Assembly (NCBI GenBank): GCA_023412475.1
Contig: JAEYNR010000061.1
Location: 1 to 64,000 of the forward strand
Source: Fibrobacterota bacterium
Lineage (GTDB): Bacteria; Fibrobacterota; Chitinivibrionia; Chitinivibrionales; Chitinispirillaceae
DNA length: 64,000 nt
Reading direction: 5' to 3'
A program made the position numbers and the translations under genes. Of this stretch, positions 53,438 through 62,713 are shown in pieces (the first letter of the stretch is position 1; every line of letters starts with the position of its first letter). The notes beneath the pieces were generated by a model that did not search any database, was not told the origin of the DNA, and saw only the letters and a list, made by a program, of their open reading frames with translations.

Positions 53438-55389
53438 GTAGTATTTCTTTTTTTAATCCTCAATTTTTCTTTGCTCTTTTTTTTATTGCGGTGATCATAT
53501 TGATACATTTTCTAAAACGGCCGCGGACAATCAGCTTGAATTTCTCTACACTTCGCTTCTTTTCTCAGAATGCAGTAATACAAAGAAAAAACCGCAATCT
53601 CCGTAAAGTTTTACAATTGCTGACACGTTGTGCTATTGCCGCAGTTTTGATAGCCTTATTTGCCAGACCTTTTAATCCCTCAGAACCTCTCAACAAATTG
53701 CACTATCCCCAAACACCGGTGTATCTGTGGGTTGATCATACCCTAAGCATGGATTATACCGATGGCCACATGAGTATTGGGCAATTATCATGCAGTATAA
53801 TCGATTCTTTACACAAGTTGATTCCCAATACATCAAAGCTTTTCATCTTTGATAATCAAAGCAAAAATTTTATCCTCAGAGAGAAATCCTCACAGTTTAT
53901 TAGCGTTCATTCTCCATCAGATCTTCAAAACGCTCTGGAACAAATTAAGAATTCAGATTATGAAGTTGATCCATTTTTAATTATTATCAGTGACTTTCAG
54001 GTTCCATTGAAATCGGTCCTGGAAAAAGAAATTTTGGGACTTGATAAAAGGATTACCGTAGTTTGTGTACCGGTTACTCCGGATCAACCCTGGAATTACT
54101 CTCTGTCTGGTGCTGAAGTCAGGAGTCAAAATAATATGACTTTGAGCGCCTTTGTTAAGGCTCACGGAAGACCGCTTAAGAAAGGGGAACTGATAGCTGA
54201 AGCAGGCAAAATGCGTATTGGCAGAACACAAGTGCAGGTATCTGAAAATGAAAAAAAACAAGCAGAGATAACCGGCAATTTTTCATCAGGTAATCTGATG
54301 GGGAAAATATCTCTTAAGTCACAGGATCCTTTAAAATTTGATGATTATGCATATTTTGTTCAGCAAGCATCAGGTTCCAGACGTGTGGTGATAGTTGGTA
54401 ATAAAACACGATGCAAACCAATAACTTTTGCGTTGAACGCTTCTTCCAAAGATTATTGGGGATCAATAATAGTTAAGGACGGTTCAGAGATCACTTTTGA
54501 TGATCTGGACTCTGCTGATCTGATAATTGTCAATGAACCGAAAATCCCTTCTTACGCTCTGAAGGCATTTCTTAGCGATCCTGCTACTTTTAAGAAACCG
54601 GTGCTTTTGGCTTGCGCAGCGGATGATAATGCCAATAATACTATACTTGATGAGGTGATAAACTCTTCAAATCACCACAAAATTACAAAATATGAAAACC
54701 CTCTTTCTCCACTTCTGCCAGATACTACTTCGCAGCTCTGGCAGAATTTCCCAAAAATTCGAAGCGAAGATGTTGCCATATACCGAAGATGCAACGATGT
54801 TGAGGGAGAGGTGTTACTGAGGCTGACTGACGGCTCACCATTAATGATTAAGACATCAGATAAAAACGGACGTTCCTGGCTTATAATGACAACACCCCTG
54901 GGTGTGACGGATGCAAACAATCTCAGTGAAACCGGTTTTTTCGTACCAATGATCGATCGTATATGCAGATATGCTCTGTCATTAGATAAACATTCCGGTG
55001 AACCCTACATAGCAGGAAAAGTTTACAGAAACCCATATTTCGGTTCTGGTTCTGACATGACAATTTTTGATGATCAGTCAAAGCTGATAAAGATTGTCCA
55101 CAAAAATCAACCTTTATTCAATTACGAAAAACCAGGAATCAAAAAAGTTGTCCCTGTGGGTCAGCCATCGTTTTTTCTGGCTGTTCAGCCCGATCCATCC
55201 GAAAGTATTCTTGAGTATGCATTGCCAGATACAGACAAGTACCCTGGTATTATAGTGAAAAACAAGGAAAAATTCCTTGAAGCTGTTTCTGGCAAAGGGC
55301 AGACGTTCTTAACTGTTGTAATGTGGATTATTCTTGCATCACTTTTCTTAGCTGAAATACTACTGTGGGAACGTCATGAGGATAGATAA
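53434..55389 (+). CDS. BatA-like membrane protein with vWA-like domain
   Basis: 651 residues from a TTG overlapping the DUF58 stop. The N-terminal SFFNPQFFFALFFIAVIILI and FLKRPRTISLNFSTLRFF form the BatA/aerotolerance N-terminal domain with a first membrane helix; a second helix lies at about 62-80 and a third at the C-terminus (about 625-645, VVMWIILASLFLAEILLW). The large middle part is periplasmic or cytosolic and starts with a vWA-like strand (VYLWVDHTLSMDY). Works with the DUF58 partner upstream; exact function unknown. Confidence 0.8.
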   Translation: MSSISFFNPQFFFALFFIAVIILIHFLKRPRTISLNFSTLRFFSQNAVIQRKNRNLRKVLQLLTRCAIAAVLIALFARPFNPSEPLNKLHYPQTPVYLWVDHTLSMDYTDGHMSIGQLSCSIIDSLHKLIPNTSKLFIFDNQSKNFILREKSSQFISVHSPSDLQNALEQIKNSDYEVDPFLIIISDFQVPLKSVLEKEILGLDKRITVVCVPVTPDQPWNYSLSGAEVRSQNNMTLSAFVKAHGRPLKKGELIAEAGKMRIGRTQVQVSENEKKQAEITGNFSSGNLMGKISLKSQDPLKFDDYAYFVQQASGSRRVVIVGNKTRCKPITFALNASSKDYWGSIIVKDGSEITFDDLDSADLIIVNEPKIPSYALKAFLSDPATFKKPVLLACAADDNANNTILDEVINSSNHHKITKYENPLSPLLPDTTSQLWQNFPKIRSEDVAIYRRCNDVEGEVLLRLTDGSPLMIKTSDKNGRSWLIMTTPLGVTDANNLSETGFFVPMIDRICRYALSLDKHSGEPYIAGKVYRNPYFGSGSDMTIFDDQSKLIKIVHKNQPLFNYEKPGIKKVVPVGQPSFFLAVQPDPSESILEYALPDTDKYPGIIVKNKEKFLEAVSGKGQTFLTVVMWIILASLFLAEILLWERHEDR

Positions 55390-55949
55390 AAAGTGGTAAC
55401 AAAGATGGCAAAAAATGGCTTAAAAAAGAATAAGCACGGAATTCTAAAAACGAAATCCAAAACAAGAACAGGACAAGAACAAAATGGTACGTGGACAGGC
55501 AGAAAGAAAAACTAAACGAAGAATTGGAAAATTTGAGCTGCTTTTGTAACTACTCAGCATAGTACTAATTTAAAAACGGCTTCAACCGGCACTCTTTCAT
55601 TTCAGCCTCTACAGAATCGAACCTTTCACCGGTTCTATTTCCTGGAATAACAAGATTCAAAGCTGCTGTGTATTAAGACATTACATTCCATTTTCGCAAT
55701 AAAGCGCAATCATCAGGTAAAACCTTAATTACTTTTTGCAAACTCAGGAGCGTTTCTGTATCTACTGAGATCAGGAGCCCTTAAATTAAAAACCTTTAGC
55801 TACTTGAAACACTCTTTTCTTTAGAATTTTGGAATTTGTTTAGGATTTAAGAATTGTGATTTGGATATTGCCAAAGATAGTAGTTCATAGTTTTTTCGAT
55901 TAGATAACTTTGTGATTTTTAACTCAAATTCTTCATTAGGGGTGACATC
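55390..55949. other. Gene-poor region after the BatA-like gene
   Basis: About 560 bases. It holds a possible 36-codon basic ORF (55405-55515, Lys/Asn/Thr-rich, 15 bases after the BatA-like stop, weak ribosome site), a reverse copy of the dispersed motif GTAACTACTCAGC (55546-55558) and AT-rich DNA with repeated GGATTT/GAATTT words. No established gene or RNA recognised. Confidence 0.4.
55546..55558 (-). repeat. Dispersed 13-base intergenic repeat GCTRAGTAGTTAC (representative copy)
   Basis: The motif occurs at 8473-8485 (+), 50235-50247 (+), 55546-55558 (-), 57457-57469 (+) and 57883-57895 (+), always outside genes. R is G in the first, third and fifth copies and A in the others. The copy at 8473 forms one arm of a hairpin. 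Identity of the element is unknown. Confidence 0.7.
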
Positions 55950-56867
55950 TCACTCGTCAGAATCTTCCAGAAAAGGTGTTCTGAAAAGATCTTGAGGGGA
56001 TTGTGGAGATACTCTTATCGTTTTACACCTCTCTGCAATCACTTCACCGGCAGGAGCATGCCTTCTCTTGCGGACAAATCTTGCTTCTGTATAGTGAACC
56101 TCACAAAATGAGGTGTGTTTAGCTTTCGAAAACCAGAGTGCCAGAGCGGCTGCTTTCTTTATGATATCAGGCTGAGGGAATGGTTTATCCTTTGGTCGTC
56201 GTATAATGACATGAGAACCGGCATAACCGGCCACATGCAGCCAGATATCGGACGGACGTGCAAAATGAATGCTTAATTCATCGTTCTGAGTATCGGATTT
56301 ACCAATAAACAATTCCCAACCTTCGGTTAAAAAATGGTGATAAGGTACCCTTTGGTTGCCGGGTTTCGTTTTTCCGGAACTGACCAGGATTTTACTATCG
56401 ATGCTGCTGAGTTCCTGTTCTAATTTATTTAACAGGATTTTCGGCTTTTCAATATCCTCTCTATTTTGAAGAGCGGATTCGATCTCTTTATCCATAGCAA
56501 GAAGCTGACTTATCTGTTCCTTTGTAGCCTCTACTTTTTTTGTGCTGATCAGCTCTCCGCGTTTCGCTTTTTTAGCCTTTTTATACAACAATTGAGCATT
56601 CCCATTTGCATCAAGTTTGGGATTAACCGGGATCTGCTCTTCTTTTTGGGTATAAATGTTAAAAACGGAGATTTTTGATTCCTTTTGAATGATCTTTTCT
56701 GGTGAGGCAAGGATAGAATCTGCAAGTTGTTTAAACCACAAGTGCTTTGAAGCTTCATCAAGTTCTTCCTGCTGTTTATTGAGCTTTCGCTGAAGTTTCT
56801 GCACTGTATGGTAGATAGTTTTCTGGAGATGTTCCAGGCTTGAGAGTTCCGGATTCTGTTCCTGCAT
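55950..56867 (-). CDS. NFACT-R domain protein lacking the N-terminal NFACT domain
   Basis: 305 residues. A long coiled coil (about 5-60 and 100-155) precedes an NFACT-R (DUF814) domain with SDIWLHVAGYAGSHVIIRRP and the KHTSFCEVHYTEARFVRKRR block. In RqcH/FbpA proteins this domain follows an NFACT-N and helix-hairpin-helix region and binds stalled 50S-peptidyl-tRNA; here that half (about 250 residues) is missing, with no trace in the 130 bases upstream. AGGACC precedes the ATG. May be a streamlined RNA-binding relative rather than a C-terminal tailing enzyme. Confidence 0.8.
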   Translation of the reverse strand: MQEQNPELSSLEHLQKTIYHTVQKLQRKLNKQQEELDEASKHLWFKQLADSILASPEKIIQKESKISVFNIYTQKEEQIPVNPKLDANGNAQLLYKKAKKAKRGELISTKKVEATKEQISQLLAMDKEIESALQNREDIEKPKILLNKLEQELSSIDSKILVSSGKTKPGNQRVPYHHFLTEGWELFIGKSDTQNDELSIHFARPSDIWLHVAGYAGSHVIIRRPKDKPFPQPDIIKKAAALALWFSKAKHTSFCEVHYTEARFVRKRRHAPAGEVIAERCKTIRVSPQSPQDLFRTPFLEDSDE

Positions 56868-57002
56868 AGAGAAATGGTCCTATTGACGTTAAAGGCATTT
56901 GGTGGTAAAATTAAAGAGATTTGAAGAAATGATTACCAGAAAAAAACGGTTATGTCATGACTTCAGAAACATCAGTTAGTTAGCAAGGTCGGGGAGGGAA
57001 CA

Positions 57003-57413
57003 ATGGTAAAAACGCTGAGTATGACATGTCCGCACTGCAATCATATTGCCGAGTTATTTTTAAGCACAAATGCATGTGTAATTGTTCTGAACTGCCCTTC
57101 CTGCTTCTCCCCTCTGATGTATTTTGAAAATAAGATATTTTTGCTCTCAAAGAAACAGGTTGATGCTGTTAAAGGCACCACACATAATAACACTGTTTTG
57201 AAGGTTTTGGACAGAATCGCTAATGCAGAGCCAGATGCCGAGTTCTCAGTTCCTGATCCCCACAAAAAGACAATTATTCCCGAACTATCACCTGGTTGCA
57301 GAAGTAATGGAAAAAATGTACGCCAGAGAGATATTTCTGATGATGATATTACGAATTTGAGAATAGAGCTGGCGCTCTGTAAGGATGTTCAGGCTTTTGT
57401 AGATGCTCTATGA
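57003..57413 (+). CDS. Zinc-ribbon protein of unknown function
   Basis: 136 residues. Two CxxC pairs (MTCPHCNH at about 8-12 and LNCPSCFSPL at about 30-34) form an N-terminal zinc ribbon; the rest is polar with no recognised domain and no signal peptide. GGAGGGAA lies directly before the ATG, a strong ribosome site. Stands alone between the NFACT-R gene and a gene-poor stretch. Confidence 0.6.
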   Translation: MVKTLSMTCPHCNHIAELFLSTNACVIVLNCPSCFSPLMYFENKIFLLSKKQVDAVKGTTHNNTVLKVLDRIANAEPDAEFSVPDPHKKTIIPELSPGCRSNGKNVRQRDISDDDITNLRIELALCKDVQAFVDAL

Positions 57414-58378
57414 GAAGTGGAGAGAAGTGATGATTCTATTCTTATGTGTTTCAAGAGCTAAGTAGTTACTTTTTTATATTATGTGGGCGTGTTCAGAATC
57501 GGTAAAAATGAATGGGAGTGTCTTATCCGGGCATTCCATTACACTGATTATCAGGAGGACTGATAGTGCAATAAAACACAGACTGAAATAGGAGTTTTTT
57601 CCCGTTCGGGTTGCAGCATCTGCATAAAAAATGTCCTGTTTTAAATTCTGGTACCCTTCCAATGGATGAGACGTTGTGGGTATTTTTAGTTTTTGCAATT
57701 CTCTACATTCCCCGAGGTGAATTCTCAATTCGTAAACCTGTTATCCCTGGGGCTATTAAATTGACCCACATTTGGTAAATTTTCCCCCTTCCTTTTGCTT
57801 CTTGAAGAATCGGGACATACACGGATATCAATATACGAGAGTTTTTTATTTTAAAACTCCTGTACCTGACCAGTTTGAAGTTGCTGAGTAGTTACCAAAT
57901 TATTTAAGACGATCTGAAGGGCAATTACAGCCGCTAAGGTTGTTATTTTGGTTCCTGGTGGGCCGTTTATAGGTACCCGGGCACGTTTTTGGCGTACCCC
58001 GGACTGCCATTGGCTCGATTTTGTTGTGTTAGAACTCAAGGAGAGCTATTTTTACTTTCGTAGCGTTAGAATCGGACAAATAAAATTGGTAAATACTATT
58101 TTATAGAATAAATCATTACTTAATGACGAGGTGAGCATCTGTATTGCAACCTTTCCAAGGGGTCATAGATAGAGAAAATCACTGGAGCTAAAGCAAGTTG
58201 AGTAAGACGGCTAATTGGAACGTATAACGAAATTCAAGTTTTCCGCTGCGGGCTCTCACTACAGGGTACAATAAAAACCAAGTGGCAACGATTTGAATAA
58301 ATAACGCTGCAGGAGCAGTGGTGACAAAAACCAGAATTACCGCTTCTATCAGCAGTAATTCGATTAACAGGGGTTTTA
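57414..58378. other. Gene-poor region with decayed coding debris and two dispersed repeats
   Basis: About 960 bases. Two copies of GCTRAGTAGTTAC lie at 57457 and 57883. Minus-strand open frames (57474-57728 and 57851-58039) have no ribosome sites and no recognised family; the string GTGGGTCAATTTAATAG (minus, near 57760) resembles DNA found at the ends of IS21-type elements, so old insertion debris is possible. No RNA gene recognised. Confidence 0.35.
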
Positions 58379-59320
58379 ATGCAATTATCATATGAAAATT
58401 ATCCGTACAGTCCTGTTCTGGGATGGTCGATTTCAAGATATGAGGTGTTCGATAAATGTAAAAGGCAGTATTTTTACACCTATTATCCCAAAGCAGTAAA
58501 AAATGTTCCCCATTACAAGATAGCTCAGTTACGTGAACTGACATCAGTTCCTCTTGAAATTGGAAATGTAGTTCATGACATTCTGGAAGCATTTCTAAAG
58601 AGACTTCAAAAAAGTGACACAGATATCGATGAGAGCCGGTTTTTTAATTATGCCAGAGATCTTGCTGAAAGGTATTTCTCGGAGAAATCTTTTCTGGAAA
58701 TTTACTATGGTTATTACAGTGAAATCGATAAAGAGAAGTCTTGCAAAAAAATTGAGAACTGCCTGAAAAATTTCATCCAAAGTCCTTGTTATAACTGGAT
58801 TTATATGGTGGCTATGGGAGATCGTAGAAACTGGATGATAGAACCTTCAGGTTTTGGTGAAACAAGGCTTAGCGGGTTGAAGGCATATTGTAAGATGGAT
58901 TTTTTAATACCAGTGAACAAAGATATTTATATATTGGACTGGAAAACCGGTTCAAAAGATGAGGCAAAACATAGTTCGCAGCTAATGGGTTATGCTGCTG
59001 CTGTAAATAGGAATTTTAACATTCGCTGGGACAGAATTTTTCCTAAAATAGTCTATCTGCATCCAGAATATGAGGAGTTTGAGATTAAGATAAATCCGGA
59101 AGGACTGGAGAGCTTTTTTGAAAAGATCAGAATGCAAACTCAGGAAATGTATGCATTCTGCAGTAATGTGGAACAGAACATTCCTCTGGATATCGAAGCA
59201 TTCACCAAAAACCCATCACCGCTTTTATGCAGGCAGTGCAGATTCAGAGAGCTTTGCTTTCCGCAATGCCGCTCTCAGGCAAATATGGAAGATTTGAAAT
59301 TTTCTCAGATGGAATTCTGA
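58379..59320 (+). CDS. PD-(D/E)XK nuclease with probable C-terminal Fe-S cluster (RecB/Cas4-like)
   Basis: 313 residues. N-terminal WSISRYEVFDKCKRQYFY is the family's S-x-S-x-x-x-x-x-x-x-CP-like start with a cysteine; GNVVHDILEAFL carries the conserved His, CKMDFLIP the Asp and YILDWKTG the D-x-K of the nuclease site. C-terminal CRQCRFRELCFPQC gives further cysteines for a four-Cys Fe-S cluster as in AddB and Cas4. No cas genes or repeats are near, so DNA repair is likelier than CRISPR adaptation. AGGGG precedes the ATG. Confidence 0.82.
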   Translation: MQLSYENYPYSPVLGWSISRYEVFDKCKRQYFYTYYPKAVKNVPHYKIAQLRELTSVPLEIGNVVHDILEAFLKRLQKSDTDIDESRFFNYARDLAERYFSEKSFLEIYYGYYSEIDKEKSCKKIENCLKNFIQSPCYNWIYMVAMGDRRNWMIEPSGFGETRLSGLKAYCKMDFLIPVNKDIYILDWKTGSKDEAKHSSQLMGYAAAVNRNFNIRWDRIFPKIVYLHPEYEEFEIKINPEGLESFFEKIRMQTQEMYAFCSNVEQNIPLDIEAFTKNPSPLLCRQCRFRELCFPQCRSQANMEDLKFSQMEF

Positions 59321-59398
59321 TTGCAGGTAAAAAAAATGGTGAAGTAATCTCCATAAGAGATAACTTCACCATAAGAGGATTAAGCCGTAAGATGCAGA

Positions 59399-61033
59399 TT
59401 AATTTTTAGTCTGAGTCCCTGCTGAATCAGCAGAGCTGTTTTCTTTTAAAGCAGTCTCTTCAAAAGAATCCACTTTGCGATTCTGTCGCATGGTCTGCGC
59501 CTGCAGCTCTTCGACGCTGTTCATAGGTTCACCAAGATGTAACATCATAAACTCTGCATCGTCGGCCAGCTCACATTCCGGATCGTTATTCAAGACCCAT
59601 TTATAATTGACTTCAGCCAGTTCTGACTTATCCAAATATTCATCATAAATGAATCCGATCATAAAGAAAGTGATGCTTTTCTTTTTGGGATCAGGACAAG
59701 AAAGAAGAAAGTTACGGTAATTTTCAATTGCTACGGTATAGGACTGACGTTCTGTCTGGATTTTTGCCAGCTCGTACAGGGCATTTTTTCCTTCAGGGTA
59801 GAACCTGAAGTCGCTTGATAAGGTGGTATATATCTTTGCTGCTTCCTCAACAAATCCGGTGTCTCTGAGAGAATCAGCTTGTTTCAAAAGTGTTACGGGA
59901 TCCTGATCCATATTGTCTTTAAGATCATTTTGCAAGAATGTAACCTGTTTTTCTTTTCTGATTTCAAAAATCAGGCTATCCACTTTGAGTTTCTTCTGAA
60001 TATTAAGCATTGCGGAGATTTTATTGCTGAGAGTGGAAGAGTCAATATTTGCAACAACATAATTAGATTCATCGTGAATAAAATAAGGTACAATGGAGGA
60101 GTCTATGGTGAGATTTTTATCTGCCTGTGGTACGATCTCTTTTTTGACATATTCATTTGCTACCTCTAATTTCCAGGCCCAGTCCATTACATTCTTGAAT
60201 TCTGGTGTAGAAGTAAATGCAAACTGACTAGCTTTATCAGAGAACAATTTCCACTGGATGAGAAATTCCACAAGCCTTAATGTGCCTTTTTCATTTTCAT
60301 ATTGTTGCCTGTATTCTGGTCTGATCCAGGAAAGAATTACCTTTTTGTCTTCTGGAGTAATGATTTTGTTGTCGCCATAAATTTCACTTATGGAATCTGG
60401 ATAATTTTTCTGATATTTTTGTTTGAAGAATTCTTTCATAAAGAAGTCTGGAGCATTTCTTTTATTTGAAGAAAACCAGATATTGTTGATTCTGGAAGAA
60501 TCTTCTTTATCAATTTTACTTATAAAAGAAGAATCGGGGGGGAATTTTTCAGTGAAAAGTGTTTGAATGATTGTGTCTTTTACTTCGTTAAGAGGTTGAT
60601 AGAACGATGAATCACTTGTAGAATCCACCATCACAGTTTTTTTGAAGTTTTCCTTATGAGTATTATAATAATTTTTTATCTGGTCTTCAGTGGCTCCCAT
60701 GTTGGGGATAAGATTTTCCATCATAAAAATCTGAGCTGAGTAGAAATCCTTTTTCCATTGCCAGTCTCTGCTATTTTTAATAGAGTTTTTAATAGAACTT
60801 CCGGCTTTCTGAAATATTGCCTGAGTTTCAACTAAATGAGAGATTGTGGAACGGAATGCTGGAAATTCATCGCAGAATTCTGTTGGATAGAATTTACGGG
60901 CTTTTGAGAACACCTCATAATCATTATGGCCAATAGAGGTTTTACCGATAACTGCCAGGGCATCTTTTTTATCCTGTTTTGAGCACAAGACAAGTAAAGG
61001 AAGGAGAAACAAAATTGAGTACTTTTTTTTCAT
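59399..61033 (-). CDS. TPR-containing lipoprotein with SurA/PpiD-like N-terminal region
   Basis: 544 residues. Signal peptide with LLVLC lipobox (weak but plausible, C17). The region about 25-125 (ALAVIGKTSIGHNDYEVF...) resembles the SurA-N chaperone segment of parvulin-type isomerases, though no parvulin domain is evident. Residues about 385-500 form TPR-like helices (AAKIYTTLSSDFRFYPEGKN, ALYELAKIQ, AIENYRNFLLSCPD). Rich in Ser/Asp/Lys. Likely a periplasmic envelope-assembly factor. AGAGG precedes the ATG. Confidence 0.6.
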   Translation of the reverse strand: MKKKYSILFLLPLLVLCSKQDKKDALAVIGKTSIGHNDYEVFSKARKFYPTEFCDEFPAFRSTISHLVETQAIFQKAGSSIKNSIKNSRDWQWKKDFYSAQIFMMENLIPNMGATEDQIKNYYNTHKENFKKTVMVDSTSDSSFYQPLNEVKDTIIQTLFTEKFPPDSSFISKIDKEDSSRINNIWFSSNKRNAPDFFMKEFFKQKYQKNYPDSISEIYGDNKIITPEDKKVILSWIRPEYRQQYENEKGTLRLVEFLIQWKLFSDKASQFAFTSTPEFKNVMDWAWKLEVANEYVKKEIVPQADKNLTIDSSIVPYFIHDESNYVVANIDSSTLSNKISAMLNIQKKLKVDSLIFEIRKEKQVTFLQNDLKDNMDQDPVTLLKQADSLRDTGFVEEAAKIYTTLSSDFRFYPEGKNALYELAKIQTERQSYTVAIENYRNFLLSCPDPKKKSITFFMIGFIYDEYLDKSELAEVNYKWVLNNDPECELADDAEFMMLHLGEPMNSVEELQAQTMRQNRKVDSFEETALKENSSADSAGTQTKN

Positions 61034-61062
61034 AGAAGACCTCTGAAAATATTGGCTGGTTT

Positions 61063-61419
61063 TTAGTTAAGGGCGGCTACAGCCTCATCGACTTCATCAT
61101 AGATTTCAAGTAATGAGGTAGCGCCAATTATCTCTATAATTTCATAAACGTTTTCGTTAATATTGGCAATTTTAAAGCATCCACCTTTTTCCCGGGCAGA
61201 TTTGCTGAAATGCAGTAAAATTCCAAGTCCGGTACTGTTTACATAGCGAAGTTTCTTGAAATCTGCGACAACTGTGTAGATGCCTTCATTAAAGAGGTTA
61301 CAGATTCTTTCTAAAACAGTCTCTACATTGGTCGCATCAAGATCACCAATAAATTTAATTAATTTGGCTTTGTCCTTGCCACGTATATCTTCATAAATCA
61401 GTTCAATTTGAGATTCCAT
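61063..61419 (-). CDS. STAS-domain anti-sigma factor antagonist
   Basis: 118 residues, a single STAS domain. The phosphorylatable serine is in YVNSTGLGILLHFSKSA, the SpoIIAA/RsbV signature. In partner switching the unphosphorylated form binds an anti-sigma kinase. Overlaps the STAS-kinase gene by 17 bases, with AGAGG before its ATG. No sigma-factor gene lies in the window. Confidence 0.88.
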   Translation of the reverse strand: MESQIELIYEDIRGKDKAKLIKFIGDLDATNVETVLERICNLFNEGIYTVVADFKKLRYVNSTGLGILLHFSKSAREKGGCFKIANINENVYEIIEIIGATSLLEIYDEVDEAVAALN

Positions 61420-62203
61420 TTTTTACCTCTCGTACCTTTTTAACATGTACAACAGTACCCTTTTCTGAACAATCAACCGACAACTCATCACTGAGCATTT
61501 TTATCAAAGATAAACCTCTTCCACGTTTCTCTTCAGATTGGATTTCCTGTTCGTGCATTGGTTTAAGGAGTGCTTTAAGGGTTTCTAGTTTGTCAGGATC
61601 ACTGGTGTTAATCACGTCAAATTCGATCTGTTTCTGATCGATACCGATCTTTACACTGATATTCTGATCTTCACCCTGTTTGCCGTGTTCAATAGCGTTG
61701 TTGCAGATTTCATCAATAATGGTTTCGATGCGGAATGAATCCTTGTTGCCATAACCCTTTTGTCTTGCAATTCTGCTGGCTAGCTGTCTGACCGGAGGGA
61801 CCAGATGAAGGTTGGCAGGAAAAGTCAAGCTGATGACTTCCGGAGCTACACCTTGTTGCCATTTGAATGCGTTTAAGGCTGAACGGACATCATTGTAGAT
61901 TTTAAAAATTTTCGTAGCTCCCATGGAGCTGAATTTCGCTCTGATGTCCATATTCATTGATGCAAAAACCAGATCACCATCTTTTTCCAGAAGCGTTTTC
62001 CTGAATCCCATAAATTCACCCAGCGCTGCAGAGGAGATCATGTTGACATTCCCAACTTCTGCAATAGCGTACTTTCTGCTGGTGGTGTCGATTTTTTTAA
62101 AAGCACCAACAAGATATTTGATACTTTCAAAATCCAATTCTCCGGAAAAATGTAGTATTACTGCTTCCGGTGTTGCCGCTACTTCCTTTATATCTATGAT
62201 CAT
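61403..62203 (-). CDS. STAS domain fused to an RsbW-type histidine-kinase-like ATPase
   Basis: 266 residues. N-terminal STAS domain (about 1-110) with MISSAALGEFMGF at the serine motif; C-terminal HATPase_c domain (about 125-260) with the N box IETIIDEICNNAIEHG and G box KRGRGLSLIKML. An antagonist and its serine kinase in one chain is unusual; the two halves may control each other. AAAGGAA precedes the ATG. Sits between the RsbW-like gene at 62231 and the single STAS gene. Confidence 0.85.
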   Translation of the reverse strand: MIIDIKEVAATPEAVILHFSGELDFESIKYLVGAFKKIDTTSRKYAIAEVGNVNMISSAALGEFMGFRKTLLEKDGDLVFASMNMDIRAKFSSMGATKIFKIYNDVRSALNAFKWQQGVAPEVISLTFPANLHLVPPVRQLASRIARQKGYGNKDSFRIETIIDEICNNAIEHGKQGEDQNISVKIGIDQKQIEFDVINTSDPDKLETLKALLKPMHEQEIQSEEKRGRGLSLIKMLSDELSVDCSEKGTVVHVKKVREVKNGISN

Positions 62204-62230
62204 ATTTATTCCTTTCGACGGGAAGAGTGG

Positions 62231-62677
62231 CTAATTGTTTTGAGAAATATCTTCGCGCTTTCGTACAATGCGCACCGACGTAAGATTCTGTTCATCTATA
62301 ACCACATTGAGGCTCTCTGAGAGCATGCGTACAATTTCAAGCCCCAGTCCCTTGTCCGTTTTCTCATCAGATTGGACACTAAGGGCATTTTTCAATCTTT
62401 CAATGTGCTGGTGATCTCCACCAGGATCTTTTATGGTGAAATCAATCCCATCTTCATAGACATAGCAGATCAGATCAATCCTTGCATCATCTGTCTTGCA
62501 ACCGTAGTTCACCGCATTATTACAAATTTCATCAACGATGATCTCAGAACGGTAGGCAAATTTAGGACTGAACTGTGATACCAGCAAAACTTCTGAGACA
62601 AATTTCCGGATTGCTGGTATGTATTCTATATCTCCGGGAAATGAGAGTTCGAATTTGTAAGGAAACTGTGTGTTCAT
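62231..62677 (-). CDS. RsbW-type serine kinase/anti-sigma factor (HATPase)
   Basis: 148 residues. N box RSEIIVDEICNNAVNYG and G box KTDKGLGLEIVRMLSESL of the GHKL ATPase fold as in RsbW/SpoIIAB. Similar to the second half of the next protein. Probably phosphorylates STAS proteins encoded just downstream; target sigma or effector unknown. Confidence 0.85.
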   Translation of the reverse strand: MNTQFPYKFELSFPGDIEYIPAIRKFVSEVLLVSQFSPKFAYRSEIIVDEICNNAVNYGCKTDDARIDLICYVYEDGIDFTIKDPGGDHQHIERLKNALSVQSDEKTDKGLGLEIVRMLSESLNVVIDEQNLTSVRIVRKREDISQNN

Positions 62678-62713
62678 TTTAAAATACCAGTGCCTTCCCC
62701 TGTAGTACCAGTT

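Noticed and set aside
57735..57765. GGGATAACAGG on the minus strand, resembling a 23S rRNA word
   Set aside because: Only about 11 bases match and no flanking rRNA sequence is present; coincidence.
58188..58592. Minus-strand ORF with a hydrophobic C-terminal half
   Set aside because: Its first half is antisense to the start of the PD-(D/E)XK nuclease gene and there is no ribosome site; the hydrophobic remainder could be chance in AT-rich DNA.
58379..59320. Cas4 as sign of a CRISPR system
   Set aside because: The nuclease shares fold motifs with Cas4, but there is no repeat-spacer array and no other cas gene in the window.
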